Counted from the stretch's first letter, positions 29,002-38,778 are shown. The stretch: DNA of 64,000 nt from Aeribacillus composti (GCF_007827555.1 NZ_VISS01000023.1:1-64000); one strand, 5' to 3'. Program-made: numbers and translations. The notes: generated by a model not told the origin, from the letters alone.

Positions 29002-29070
29002 TTCTAAATATTTGATTGCTTCGTTTTGCCAATGAAACGAGAAACCGAAATAACAAAGGCTGACTAAAAA

Positions 29071-29148
29071 TTTTCCTCCCTCTTCCGATCCTCTGTCATG
29101 TTTTTGAACTTGTCTCATATGCATGAAATAAGAAAAGAGGGAGGAAAA
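29071..29148 (+). promoter_or_regulatory. Inverted repeat masking the ykvU ribosome binding site
   Basis: TTTTCCTCCCTCTT at 29071-29084 is exactly complementary to AAGAGGGAGGAAAA at 29135-29148, which contains the ykvU ribosome binding site and ends just before its ATG. Transcripts entering from the ger operon could fold so that ykvU is not translated. Confidence 0.7.
29095..29123 (+). promoter_or_regulatory. SigE-like promoter of ykvU
   Basis: GTCATGTT, 13-base spacer, CATATGCA resembles the SigE pattern (GTCATATT / CATACAnT). It lies between the two arms of the inverted repeat, so its transcript would lack the masking arm. Confidence 0.55.
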
Positions 29149-30474
29149 ATGAAAACTTTTTTTAAGGGAGCTCTGCTTTTAATCGTTGCTTCGTTTCTAG
29201 GGGAATGCTTTGATTTTATGATTAACATGGTATTGACGCGGGAACTTGGTGAAGAAGGCATCGGCCACTATATGTCGATCATGCCTATTATGTTTTTCAT
29301 TATCGTGTTAGCAAGCTTTGAATTGCCGATATCTATTTCAAAATATGTGGCGGAAACTGAAAAGCCGTACCATTGGCCAATGTTGAAATATGCTTTTCGC
29401 CTAACTTTGTGGATCAGCATTTGCTTCAGCTTAATTGTTTTTTTGCTGTTTCCTGCTCTTCCGCCGCTAAAAAGCTATCATCCTTCCGTTACGGTTTTAT
29501 TTGTACTGCTTGTTCCGATGATTTCTTTTTCCTCTATTGCTAGAGGCTATTTAATGGGCACGCAGCAAATGGGGAAAATTGCATTTGCAAATGGATTTCG
29601 CAAGCTTGTTCAGCTTATTCTGCTCATTTTGCTGTTCAACCTGTTTGAATTTTCTCCTGAAATGTCTGTCATTGCAGGGTTAAGCTCATTTATTGCAAGC
29701 GAAGCCGTTATTGTTCTTTATTTGCTTACCGTTTATGTCTATCAGGCGCAAGAACTAAAAAAAAGCACGCTCGCTTCATCCAAAACAGCTTTGATCCGGC
29801 GGAGTTTATTTCGTGTCTCTGTTCCGACGACAATTTTGCGCATTTTTCATTCTATGACACATGCGATTCAGCCGTTTTTAATCAAATATGCATTAATGGC
29901 AGCAGGTGTTTCGGAGGTTGGAGCGACAGAACAGTTCGGTCTGCTTTCCGGAGTTGCGATGACGATCGGCTTTTTTCCAGCGTTTATCGCTCATGCACTG
30001 TTAACGATTTTGATCCCAACTGTATCAGAAGCGTTTGCTAAAGGAAACCAGGAACTTTTAAAGAAGCTTTTGCAGCAATCGCTCGGAATGACAATGCTTT
30101 ACGGAATACCTGCGATTGTGATTATGTTTGCTTTTGCTGAGCCGCTTACAAGTTTGTTTGTCAACGGAACTACTGCAACACTTTTTTTAAAGCTTTTATG
30201 GCCGTACTTTTTTACCCACTTTTTGATCATTCCGCTGCAAGCGTATTTGATCGGTCTGAATTTAATAAAGGATGCTTTGTTTCATACGGTTTGGGCGCAT
30301 TTTATCTCGTTTGTCGTCATCTTTTTGCTTGGATCGCAGCCAGAATGGCAAATGTCAGGAGTTATTATCGGGCTCAATGCAGGAGGATTGCTGCAATTGT
30401 TAATGCATTATATGACAATATGCCAAAAAATCGGCATTGGCTATTGGTCGCTGAAGGAAAAACGTGTTCATTAA
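29149..30474 (+). CDS. ykvU: Spore-related MOP-family flippase-like protein YkvU
   Basis: A 441-residue polytopic protein of the MATE/MOP flippase superfamily (SpoVB and MurJ relatives), with about 12-14 transmembrane helices. The start MKTFFKGALLLIVASFLGE, then NMVLTRELGEEGIGHY and SSIARGYLMGTQQ are family features. B. subtilis YkvU (445 residues) is a sporulation membrane protein, and stoA is downstream in both. ATG 29149 has an ideal AGGGAGG site that lies within a potential stem. The ger operon upstream is not part of the B. subtilis arrangement. Confidence 0.88.
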   Translation: MKTFFKGALLLIVASFLGECFDFMINMVLTRELGEEGIGHYMSIMPIMFFIIVLASFELPISISKYVAETEKPYHWPMLKYAFRLTLWISICFSLIVFLLFPALPPLKSYHPSVTVLFVLLVPMISFSSIARGYLMGTQQMGKIAFANGFRKLVQLILLILLFNLFEFSPEMSVIAGLSSFIASEAVIVLYLLTVYVYQAQELKKSTLASSKTALIRRSLFRVSVPTTILRIFHSMTHAIQPFLIKYALMAAGVSEVGATEQFGLLSGVAMTIGFFPAFIAHALLTILIPTVSEAFAKGNQELLKKLLQQSLGMTMLYGIPAIVIMFAFAEPLTSLFVNGTTATLFLKLLWPYFFTHFLIIPLQAYLIGLNLIKDALFHTVWAHFISFVVIFLLGSQPEWQMSGVIIGLNAGGLLQLLMHYMTICQKIGIGYWSLKEKRVH

Positions 30475-30593
30475 GATTTTCCGGGTTGTCTCTACTGTGA
30501 TCTATCGCAGCAATAAAGTATGAAATAGCGAAAGTCATCATTTTTCCATCATTGAATGGAAAAAAATAGTGCTCTCATGAAGGGGGAAGCGTT

Positions 30594-31142
30594 TTGAAAA
30601 AAACAGCTGCCTTACTTTTTCATTTTCTGCTTATATCATGTGTGTTTTTTGGATGTCAAGAGAGCGATTTGAAACAAGAAAATGCACCGAGCAAAACAAC
30701 CATGAAAGAAATAATAACGAAAGAAAATTCGAAAGTGCCCGCTAACAATTTTGTTTTGCCAACAACTGACGGCAAGATGGTAAAACTTTCGGATTTTAAA
30801 GGGAAAAAGGTCGTGATCAATTTTTGGACGACGTGGTGCCCTCCATGTAAGGAAGAATTGCCTGAGCTTCAACGTTTTTATGAACAAGCGGATTCTGAGC
30901 ACGTCGCGTTTTTAGGAATTAACATTACTTCAGAAGAAGGGGGAAAAGAAGAAGTAAAGTCTTTTTTATCAAAGAGCGGATTTGATTTTCCTGTGCTTTT
31001 TGATGAAAAAGGCGAAGTCATGAAATTATACAAGGTTATGGTCATTCCCACTACTTTTATAATCGATGAACAAGGACAGGTGTTTAAAAAAATCATTGGT
31101 CCCGTAACAACCGAACAATTAAAACGTTTAACCGATTTGTAA
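30594..31142 (+). CDS. stoA: Thiol-disulfide oxidoreductase (StoA-like lipoprotein)
   Basis: A 182-residue extracytoplasmic thioredoxin-fold protein. The N-terminus ends in a lipobox, FFGCQ, with Cys21 as the likely lipid anchor; the TlpA/ResA-like domain carries the redox motif WCPPCK at about residue 81 and the cis-Pro in VIPTTFIID. In B. subtilis StoA (YkvV) keeps spore-cortex transpeptidases reduced and its gene follows ykvU, as here. B. subtilis StoA is about 165 residues; the extra length is in the N-terminal linker. The start is TTG 30594 after AGGGGGAAG. Confidence 0.85.
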   Translation: MKKTAALLFHFLLISCVFFGCQESDLKQENAPSKTTMKEIITKENSKVPANNFVLPTTDGKMVKLSDFKGKKVVINFWTTWCPPCKEELPELQRFYEQADSEHVAFLGINITSEEGGKEEVKSFLSKSGFDFPVLFDEKGEVMKLYKVMVIPTTFIIDEQGQVFKKIIGPVTTEQLKRLTDL

Positions 31143-31172
31143 AGCACAGCGAAGCTTCTGTGCTTTTTCTTT
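31141..31172 (+). terminator. stoA terminator
   Basis: Stem AAAGCACAG / CTGTGCTTT followed by a T-rich stretch, starting at the stop codon. Confidence 0.85.
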
Positions 31173-31261
31173 TTTAAAAAATAGAATTTTAATGCTTAAC
31201 ATATGAATCGACCGATTTTCCAACCAACGTTTTTGATCTGTAAAAAACCGTGATTGAGAAT

Positions 31262-31340
31262 GATAATAATTATTAATATTAATTATTAATTTAAAATTAA
31301 TATAATTATTACTTGAAAAAAATAATTGTTGATATATAAT
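31262..31340 (+). promoter_or_regulatory. zosA promoter with AT-rich palindromes
   Basis: Promoter TTGAAA (31313-31318), 16-base spacer, TATAAT (31335-31340). Upstream are overlapping AT palindromes including TAATAATTATTA and TATAATTATTAC, which resemble Fur/PerR/Zur-type boxes. B. subtilis zosA is PerR controlled, so a PerR box is plausible, but AT-rich DNA makes chance matches likely. Confidence 0.5.
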
Positions 31341-31449
31341 ATACATATAGATGTTGATATTTTAATAGTTTTTTTACTAGTCGCCAAGAATAGCATATGG
31401 AATTCAATAGAAGTGAAGCTGAATTTTATTCTCAGTTAGGAGGTTGTAA

Positions 31450-33354
31450 GTGAGAATGGAAGCAAAGATGTTTCATAATACGGAATTATTTCAAGGGTTG
31501 AAACAGCATGTTGAAATGATTGCGGCCATTGTGTCAGGTGTTCTCATTTTTTTCGCTTGGCTGCTTAGCATAGATGATTTCAACATCATATCAACGATTT
31601 TATTTATTTTCGCATTCGTTATTGGGGGATTTGCCAAAGCTAAAGAGGGAATTGAAGAAACGATCCGCGAAGGCAAGTTGAATGTAGAGCTGCTGATGGT
31701 TTTTGCTGCTATCGGTTCGGCAATAATCGGCCATTGGCTTGAAGGAGCGATTTTAATTTTTATTTTTGCCCTAAGCGGCGCATTAGAAACGTATACAATG
31801 AACAAAACAAACAAGGAGATCTCTTCATTGATGGAATTGCAGCCTGAAGAAGCGCTGCTTTTAGTAGATGGACGGGAAGAAAAAGTGCATGTTTCCACTT
31901 TATCGATTGGAGATTTGATCATTGTGAAGCCCGGGGACCGCATTCCGGTGGATGGCCAGCTCATAAATGGTCATACGACAGTGGATGAATCAGCTATAAC
32001 GGGCGAATCCATCCCGGTTGAGAAAGAGCCTGGAAGTGAAGTGTATGCAGGGACTGTAAACGTAAATGGATCGATCACCGTTCGCGTAACGAAAAAAGCA
32101 TCGGAAACGCTTTTTCAAAAAATTATTGAACTGGTGCAAAACGCCCAATCTGAAAAATCTCCGTCCCAGCAATTTATTGAAAAATTTGAAGGAACGTATG
32201 TAAAAGGTGTGCTTATTGCAGTGGCTGTTTTGATGTTTGCTCCTCCATTTTTATTAGGCTGGAGCTTTCAGGAAGCTTTTTACAGATCGATGGTGTTTAT
32301 GGTAGTGGCTTCCCCGTGCGCGCTCGTCGCCTCGATCATGCCGGCGACGTTATCCGCTATTTCTAACGGGGCAAGAAACGGCATTTTGTTTAAAGGGGGC
32401 GTACATTTAGAGCGTCTTAATAAAATTCGGGCGGTCGCGTTTGATAAAACGGGAACTTTGACAAAAGGCGAGCCGATCGTCACGGACGTAATCGTACGCC
32501 CAGACATCGAAAAAACAGAGCTGTTACAAGCAGTTTATAATATTGAGCGGCAATCCTCCCATCCTCTTGCCAAAGCTATTACAGCTTATATTCAGGAAAA
32601 TGTAAAAGGACTGAAAGATGAATGGGTATCAGTGGATGAACATTCAGGGTTTGGAGTTTCTGCTTCTTGGAACGGGCAGAAAATATTCGTTGGGAAAGCT
32701 GTGTTTGTCGGAAAAGAAGAGGCTGAACAATTTCAAAACTCTGTTTCCAAGAAATTATACAAACAAGGGAAAACGGTTGTTTATGTTAAAGACGAAAAAG
32801 GAATTGCCGCAAGCATCGCTTTAAAAGATGTACTTAGACCTGATATGAAAAATTTGATGGATGAATTGAAAAGCAAAGGCATCTATACGGTGATGCTGAC
32901 GGGCGATACGAAAGCGTCAGCTGAAGCCATTGCTAAAGAGGCATCCGTTGATGAATTTCACGGTGAATGTCTGCCTGAAAGCAAAGTTGACCGAATAAAG
33001 CAGTTGAATAAACAATTCGGCGTAACGGCGATGATCGGCGACGGTATCAATGACGCACCAGCTTTAAAAACAGCATCTGTCGGTATAGCAATGGGGGAGG
33101 GAACGGATGTTGCTTTGGAAACAGCAGATGTTGTATTAATGAAAAACGATTTAACGAAATTGATCAAAGCGATCGAATTGTCGCAAAAAATGAACAAAAT
33201 TGTGAAACAAAATATTGCCTTTTCTCTATCGGTCATCGCCCTTCTCATATGTGCTAATTTCCTTCAAGTCATTGACTTGCCGTTCGGAGTCATTGGCCAT
33301 GAAGGAAGCACCATACTTGTCATTTTAAATGGATTGCGGCTATTAAGATCATAA
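31450..33354 (+). CDS. zosA: Zinc-transporting P-type ATPase ZosA
   Basis: A P1B-type heavy-metal ATPase of 634 residues (B. subtilis ZosA about 637). There is no N-terminal metal-binding domain. Landmarks are the actuator motif DESAITGES, the membrane metal site SPCALVAS, the phosphorylation site DKTGTLTKG with Asp332, a HP motif in SSHPLAKAI, and GDGINDAPAL. The gene has GTG 31450 with AGGAGG six bases upstream. Its position after ykvU-stoA matches B. subtilis. Peroxide-linked zinc uptake is the known role there. Confidence 0.92.
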   Translation: MRMEAKMFHNTELFQGLKQHVEMIAAIVSGVLIFFAWLLSIDDFNIISTILFIFAFVIGGFAKAKEGIEETIREGKLNVELLMVFAAIGSAIIGHWLEGAILIFIFALSGALETYTMNKTNKEISSLMELQPEEALLLVDGREEKVHVSTLSIGDLIIVKPGDRIPVDGQLINGHTTVDESAITGESIPVEKEPGSEVYAGTVNVNGSITVRVTKKASETLFQKIIELVQNAQSEKSPSQQFIEKFEGTYVKGVLIAVAVLMFAPPFLLGWSFQEAFYRSMVFMVVASPCALVASIMPATLSAISNGARNGILFKGGVHLERLNKIRAVAFDKTGTLTKGEPIVTDVIVRPDIEKTELLQAVYNIERQSSHPLAKAITAYIQENVKGLKDEWVSVDEHSGFGVSASWNGQKIFVGKAVFVGKEEAEQFQNSVSKKLYKQGKTVVYVKDEKGIAASIALKDVLRPDMKNLMDELKSKGIYTVMLTGDTKASAEAIAKEASVDEFHGECLPESKVDRIKQLNKQFGVTAMIGDGINDAPALKTASVGIAMGEGTDVALETADVVLMKNDLTKLIKAIELSQKMNKIVKQNIAFSLSVIALLICANFLQVIDLPFGVIGHEGSTILVILNGLRLLRS

Positions 33355-33368
33355 ATAAGAAGAATAAC

Positions 33369-33402
33369 AAGGCGGATTAAGCTATATGATCCGCCTTTTA
33401 TT
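33369..33402. terminator. Bidirectional terminator zosA / small membrane gene
   Basis: Stem AAGGCGGAT / ATCCGCCTT with a T run on the + side; it overlaps the last codons of the minus-strand gene at 33382. Confidence 0.82.
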
Positions 33403-33603
33403 TTCTTTTAAAAAGTCATTTGGTTCAGAGTCATCGGGTCGTTTCGTTACAATTATGTATGCAGCTACAATAAAAATGAATCCAACCACCCACCCGATTA
33501 CCGAACTGTAATAATACACATCAATTAACATCATGCCGATTATGGGTGACGAAAATGCCGCCAAGCAGAGGATCGGGACGATATTTCTTTTGATAAATGT
33601 CAC
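33382..33603 (-). CDS. Small two-helix membrane protein, unknown
   Basis: A 73-residue protein with two hydrophobic segments (IVPILCLAAFSSPIIGMMLI and VIGWVVGFIFIVAAYIIV) and a charged tail (TKRPDDSEPNDFLKENKRR). I do not recognise a family. GTG 33603 is preferred because AAGGAG lies ten bases upstream; a longer frame from 33642 has no good site. It is convergent with zosA and shares its terminator. Confidence 0.6.
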   Translation of the reverse strand: MTFIKRNIVPILCLAAFSSPIIGMMLIDVYYYSSVIGWVVGFIFIVAAYIIVTKRPDDSEPNDFLKENKRRII

Positions 33604-33811
33604 AAAAAATACACTCCTTAACTCCCCCGATTGCTTTACCATTATTATTATACTAGAATGGTTTTATTTATAAAATATTCCGAGAAAAATGTAAACAACA
33701 TTTAAAATAACTTTGAAGGTGAAAAATCCTCCACATTTCTTATTGATATGAATGTTCTTTTCGCTTAAAATGATATTTCATTGAATGGACACAATAGAGA
33801 GGAAGAACATC

Positions 33812-34507
33812 ATGTGGAGAAAATGGATTGTTTTATTTTTTGGTTTGCTTGCATTATTTTTCGGATGGGAGCTTTGGCAAAAAGATGATTCAGCCGTAAA
33901 CAATCGGTTGGAAGCCAAAGTAATTGATGTCGTCGATGGTGATACGATGAAAGTCATCGTCAACAATAAAAAAGAAACAATCCGACTTCTTCTTGTCGAT
34001 ACTCCTGAATCTGTACACCCAACGAAGCCTGTGCAGCCATTTGCAATCGAAGCAAGCAATTTTGCAAAAGAAATGCTGTCAGACAAAAAAGTTGAATTAG
34101 AGCTTGGCGTTAGAGAACGTGACAAGTATGGAAGATTACTTGTTTATTTATATATAAACGGACAAATGTTTAATGAAATGCTGCTTGAAAACGGGCTAGC
34201 CCGCGTCGCATACGTTCATCAGCCAAATACAAAATATGTAGACCGTTTTTTGGATGTTCAAAAAAAAGCCCAGCACAAAGAAATCGGAATCTGGAGTATA
34301 GAAAACTATGTTACAAACGATGGATTTAATGATAAGATTGGACAAGACGACAAAAAAGAGGGCTGCGACATAAAAGGAAACATTAATTCAAAAGGTGAAA
34401 AAATATACCATATGCCTGGCAGCAGGCACTATTATATAACAAAACCAGAAATGATGTTTTGTACAGAGGAGGAAGCAAAAGAAGCCGGATTTCGAAAAGC
34501 TGAATAA
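33812..34507 (+). CDS. Secreted or membrane-anchored thermonuclease-family nuclease
   Basis: A 231-residue staphylococcal-nuclease-type enzyme. A signal/anchor helix (IVLFFGLLALFFGWELW) occupies residues 5-22. The SNase fold follows with VIDVVDGDTMKV, RLLLVDTPES (catalytic Arg and Asp), RERDKYGRLLVYLY and a C-terminal Arg in the ENGLARVAYV segment. The last 45 residues form a separate small domain with GCDIKGNINSKGEKIYHMPG and MFCTEEEAKEAGFRKA, common as a tail on Bacillus nucleases. ATG 33812 follows AGAGGAAG. Confidence 0.88.
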   Translation: MWRKWIVLFFGLLALFFGWELWQKDDSAVNNRLEAKVIDVVDGDTMKVIVNNKKETIRLLLVDTPESVHPTKPVQPFAIEASNFAKEMLSDKKVELELGVRERDKYGRLLVYLYINGQMFNEMLLENGLARVAYVHQPNTKYVDRFLDVQKKAQHKEIGIWSIENYVTNDGFNDKIGQDDKKEGCDIKGNINSKGEKIYHMPGSRHYYITKPEMMFCTEEEAKEAGFRKAE

Positions 34508-34594
34508 CGAGAAAATCATTTAAGCGGGAAAATTTTTTGATATAATACATTTTATAAAACATGAGATGGCAGCAATTATTGAACTGCATAATGA

Positions 34595-35561
<967 letters not shown>

Positions 35562-35563
<2 letters not shown>

Positions 35564-35588
35564 AAAGAGCGGACACCGCTCTTTTATT
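35562..35588 (+). terminator. pfkA terminator
   Basis: Stem AAAGAGCGG / CCGCTCTTTT just after the stop codon, with T residues following. Confidence 0.82.
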
Positions 35589-35924
35589 TTTTCATCCGTT
35601 CCGTTTTGTGATACACAATAGTTTTGCATTTACGAAGTCTCCTTTTTAATGGGGTTTGACCACTTTCATAATAAGAGAGCACTTCGTAAATGCTTTTTTA
35701 ATTTTGATGAAATTCATTACCCTAACATTTAGTTTTATCCAAATAAAATATTGACGAAACCAAAGAGATTCCGTTTATTGGAAATGATCAAAACGGCATC
35801 AACAGCCGTTGTTGTCTGCAACGACAGGGCTCCGTTTTCATTTCTTTTTTTCACCTTTTTTACATATTTGCTGCCCCTCTTTTTTCATTTCTTTATATAA
35901 AGAAGGTGAAAGGAGGTGCGAGCA
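35589..35924. other. Intergenic region with a long-range inverted repeat
   Basis: No gene is supported. GCATTTACGAAGT at 35626-35638 is exactly complementary to 35681-35693, with a 42-base loop and a T run after the second arm. Near 35800-35840 a short repeat-rich stretch (CAACAGCCGTTGTTGTCTGC) precedes the DUF1659 gene. Confidence 0.6.
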
Positions 35925-36143
35925 ATGGCTGAGGTTCAACCGGTCAAATCACAATTGCGTCTTGTTTTTGAAGAAGGTTTTGATCATTCCGGCAAGCCGC
36001 TGTATCGCTATAAAAATTACAGCAATATTAAAACGTCAGCTAGTGCAGATGATTTGCTTAGAGCAGCCCAAGCAATTGCCAGTCTTCAAAAAATGCCGCT
36101 TGCCAAAGTGGAACGAAACGATACGCATCAAATTAATGCATAA
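35925..36143 (+). CDS. DUF1659 family small protein
   Basis: A 72-residue protein of the DUF1659 family, with LRLVFEEGFDHSGKPLYRYKN and a C-terminal LLRAAQAIASLQ helix. Function unknown. ATG 35925 has a perfect AAAGGAGGTG site. It forms a small cluster with the DUF2922 and YvrJ genes that is recurrent in Bacillaceae. Confidence 0.85.
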   Translation: MAEVQPVKSQLRLVFEEGFDHSGKPLYRYKNYSNIKTSASADDLLRAAQAIASLQKMPLAKVERNDTHQINA

Positions 36144-36162
36144 GTAATCTGGGGGTGAAAAA

Positions 36163-36381
36163 ATGTCTAAATCGCTCGATCTTCTTTTTGCCAATACGGA
36201 AGGAAAGACAGTCAGAATTAATGTTGATGAACCTAAGGATTCATTAACAGCAGAGCAAATTGGTCAAGCTATGGAAACAATCATTCAATCAAATGTTTTT
36301 ACTTCTTCTGGGGGTTCGCTCGTTTCAAAAAAAGGAGCCAGAATTATTGAGCAAACGGTGACAGAATATACGATGAGCTGA
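36163..36381 (+). CDS. DUF2922 family small protein
   Basis: A 72-residue protein of the DUF2922 family, beginning MSKSLDLLFANTEGKTVRI and containing VDEPKDSLTAEQIGQAMETI. The function is unknown. It follows the DUF1659 gene by 19 bases with a GGGGGTG ribosome binding site, so the two are cotranscribed. A strong hairpin lies between it and the YvrJ gene. Confidence 0.85.
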   Translation: MSKSLDLLFANTEGKTVRINVDEPKDSLTAEQIGQAMETIIQSNVFTSSGGSLVSKKGARIIEQTVTEYTMS

Positions 36382-36386
36382 CGGAA

Positions 36387-36416
36387 GCGGCCTGTTTCCG
36401 GTTCGGGAACAGGCCG
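36387..36416 (+). other. Strong hairpin between DUF2922 and YvrJ genes
   Basis: An 11-bp stem GGCCTGTTTCC / GGGAACAGGCC with a five-base loop. It is followed by GGATTTC rather than a T run, so it may be an attenuator or an RNA stability/processing element rather than a full terminator. Confidence 0.65.
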
Positions 36417-36447
36417 GATTTCAGATGCCATAAAGGGAGGGATTGGT

Positions 36448-36594
36448 TTGCACGATTGGCTGTCGTTTATCAGCGATGTCGGTTTTCCTATTGTTGTGAC
36501 GCTCTATTTGCTTCACCGGATTGAAGGCAAGCTTGATGACCTAAACCATTCGATTCAAATGATCCCGGTTTATTTGACACAAAAAGAAAATTAA
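36448..36594 (+). CDS. YvrJ family protein
   Basis: A 48-residue protein, MHDWLSFISDVGFPIVVTL and onward, with a single hydrophobic helix and a charged HRIEGKLDDLNHSIQ tail, typical of the YvrJ family. Function unknown. TTG 36448 follows AAAGGGAGGGA. Third gene of the cluster with DUF1659 and DUF2922. Confidence 0.82.
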   Translation: MHDWLSFISDVGFPIVVTLYLLHRIEGKLDDLNHSIQMIPVYLTQKEN

Positions 36595-36607
36595 TCTCTC
36601 TCGATTG

Positions 36608-36649
36608 ATAGCAATCAAACTGTAAAAAGTTTGGTTGCTATATTTTTTT
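36608..36649 (+). terminator. Terminator after yvrJ-like gene
   Basis: Perfect 13-bp stem ATAGCAATCAAAC / GTTTGGTTGCTAT (one G-T) followed by ATTTTTTT. Confidence 0.88.
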
Positions 36650-36846
36650 AATGTAATGTAAAAAAAATGAAATAATTTATATTTTTCCTTGTTTTACTAA
36701 TCTCCATATTGGAATGATCGCTTTGATTTCAGAAAAACCTTTTGATATTAAACCTTTTGTAACAAGGAAATAATCTGTATGTATAGACCTTTACATGTTT
36801 TTTTGATAGTATAAATGGCAGACTAAACGAATGGAGTTAGTGGAAG

Positions 36847-37722
36847 GTGGAAGTTTATCAAAATTTAAAAAAGGGTGAACGGGGAGCATGGATTAGCATT
36901 GCAGCCTATATTTTGTTGACCGTTGTAAAGATAGCGGTCGGATATTTTTTTCATTCGGAAGCTTTAATGGCTGACGGACTGAACAACGGGACTGATGTAA
37001 TTGCTTCGATCGCGGTTTTAGTCGGATTAAAAATATCGCAGCGTCCTCCTGACCAAGATCATCACTATGGACATTTTCGGGCAGAAACCATTGCGTCTTT
37101 AATTGCATCATTGATTATGGTCATGGTTGGTTTTGAAGTTCTTACTGAAGGAGCAAAATCAATCATAAACCCGAAAACAGAATCACCTGATTTGATCGCG
37201 GCATGGACGGCTATCGGCTCAGCAATCGTCATGTTTTCCGTTTATTTATTTAATGTAAGACTTGCGAAAAAAATAAAAAGTCAAGCGCTCATGGCAGCAG
37301 CTATGGACAATCGATCCGATGCATATGTCAGTGTCGGAACATTCCTAGGGATTTTGGCGGCGCAATTTCATATCGCATGGATGGACACAGTTGTTGCGAT
37401 GATCATCGGAGTGCTTATTTGCAAAACTGCTTGGGATATCTTCAAAGAAGCGGTTCATTCCTTAACGGACGGATTTTCAGAGAAGGAGTTAGACAAATAT
37501 AAAGAAACAATTAACAATATACCCGGGGTTCAATCGCTTGAAGATATTAAAGCCAGATATGTCGGAAGCACCGTATATGTTGATGTTGTCATTAAAGTTC
37601 ATTCTAATTTAAATGTCGTTGAAAGCCATGCGATTTGTGATGAAGTGGAAAGAAGGCTGACGGAAGAATTTAATATTACGAACGTACATGTGCATATAGA
37701 ACCTTTAAAAGGCGACAGTTGA
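36847..37722 (+). CDS. mneS: Cation diffusion facilitator, MneS/YeaB-like
   Basis: A 291-residue CDF-family efflux protein with six transmembrane helices and a C-terminal cytoplasmic domain. The metal-site helices show ALMADGLNNGTDVIASIAVL (TM2, with Asn/Asp ligands characteristic of manganese exporters) and AAMDNRSDAYVSVGT (TM5). DHHYGHFRAETIASL is well conserved. It resembles B. subtilis YeaB (MneS), a manganese exporter, more than CzcD. The start is GTG 36847 behind GGAG. No MntR box was recognised. Confidence 0.82.
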   Translation: MEVYQNLKKGERGAWISIAAYILLTVVKIAVGYFFHSEALMADGLNNGTDVIASIAVLVGLKISQRPPDQDHHYGHFRAETIASLIASLIMVMVGFEVLTEGAKSIINPKTESPDLIAAWTAIGSAIVMFSVYLFNVRLAKKIKSQALMAAAMDNRSDAYVSVGTFLGILAAQFHIAWMDTVVAMIIGVLICKTAWDIFKEAVHSLTDGFSEKELDKYKETINNIPGVQSLEDIKARYVGSTVYVDVVIKVHSNLNVVESHAICDEVERRLTEEFNITNVHVHIEPLKGDS

Positions 37723-37938
37723 AAAAACGGACTCTTCATTTTTGGAAAGGAAAGTATGAACTGCCGAGAAAGATGAAAAAACTAAATTTTCTATTTCCAT
37801 TTTAGATGCCTCACCCCCAGTCTTAGGTGTTCGATTGTAAATTTTTTCTTGCTTTTGCTGAGTGCAAAATGCATTGACCTCCCCGTTCTTTTTTTGTACG
37901 ATTATATAGATTTCTGGTAAAGGAGCGTCTTTTTAAAC

Positions 37939-38778
37939 ATGGGGTCCTTTAAAGTAAAAAAGGTGTTGAATAATAATGTATTAATAGCTGGCCACGACAC
38001 CTTTCAGGAAGTCGTCTTGATTGGAAAAGGAATCGGTTTCGGAAAAAAAAGGGGGGAGCTGATTTCCAACGAAACAGTTGAAAAGATATTTGTGCTGAAA
38101 AACGAACAAGAACAGGAACAATATAAAAAACTTCTTCCTTATACAAACGAGAAGATGATAGAAGTTGTTTCAGACTGTATTGCCCACATTTCAAAGAAAG
38201 TCGGACTTCCTCTGAATGAACATATTCATATAGCTTTAACAGACCATATTACGTTCGCAATTAAGAGGATCGAGCAGGGGATGGACATCAAAAACCCTTT
38301 TTTATCAGAGACTGAAGTGCTTTATCCGAAAGAATATAATATTGCTAGTGAAGTGGTGTCCATTATTGAAGATAAGCTGAAAATCAAGCTGCCCAAAGGT
38401 GAGATCGGTTTCATCGCTCTCCACATTCACAGCGCCATAACGCATAAATCAATTTCTGAAGTGAACCGCCATTCTCAGCTTATTGCTCAGTTAATCGAAG
38501 TTGCAGAAGATTCCTTAAACATCCAGCTTGATAAAGAAAGCTTTAATTATTTGCGGCTTGTAAGGCATCTTCAGGCAACAATTGAAAGGGTTCTCAAAGA
38601 GGAAAAAACGGAAGAACCAGAAGAATTAGCTTTATTGTTGAAAAAAAAATATCCTCTATGCTATAATGTTGCATGGAAAATGATTAAAATGATGCAGCAA
38701 GTATTGAAAAAACAAATTGATGAAGCAGAAGCTGTTTATTTAACGATGCATTTATATCGAATAGCAAAAAAAGAATAA
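37939..38778 (+). CDS. glcT: Transcriptional antiterminator GlcT
   Basis: A 279-residue BglG/SacY-type antiterminator that binds the ptsG leader RNA. The RNA-binding domain is residues 1-60 (KVLNNNVLIA, VVLIGKGIGFGKK); two PRD domains follow, with conserved histidines in LNEHIHIALTDHI and LHIHSA for PRD1 and in RLVRHLQ and LTMHLYRI for PRD2. PRD phosphorylation by EII-Glc turns it off without glucose. ATG 37939 is preceded by AAAGGAG at a long 13-base spacing. Directly upstream of its target ptsG. Confidence 0.93.
   Translation: MGSFKVKKVLNNNVLIAGHDTFQEVVLIGKGIGFGKKRGELISNETVEKIFVLKNEQEQEQYKKLLPYTNEKMIEVVSDCIAHISKKVGLPLNEHIHIALTDHITFAIKRIEQGMDIKNPFLSETEVLYPKEYNIASEVVSIIEDKLKIKLPKGEIGFIALHIHSAITHKSISEVNRHSQLIAQLIEVAEDSLNIQLDKESFNYLRLVRHLQATIERVLKEEKTEEPEELALLLKKKYPLCYNVAWKMIKMMQQVLKKQIDEAEAVYLTMHLYRIAKKE

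Noticed and set aside
31262-31312. Firm assignment of a Fur or Zur box before zosA
   Set aside because: The stretch is almost pure A/T, so several overlapping palindromes arise by chance; kept only as a tentative metalloregulator region.
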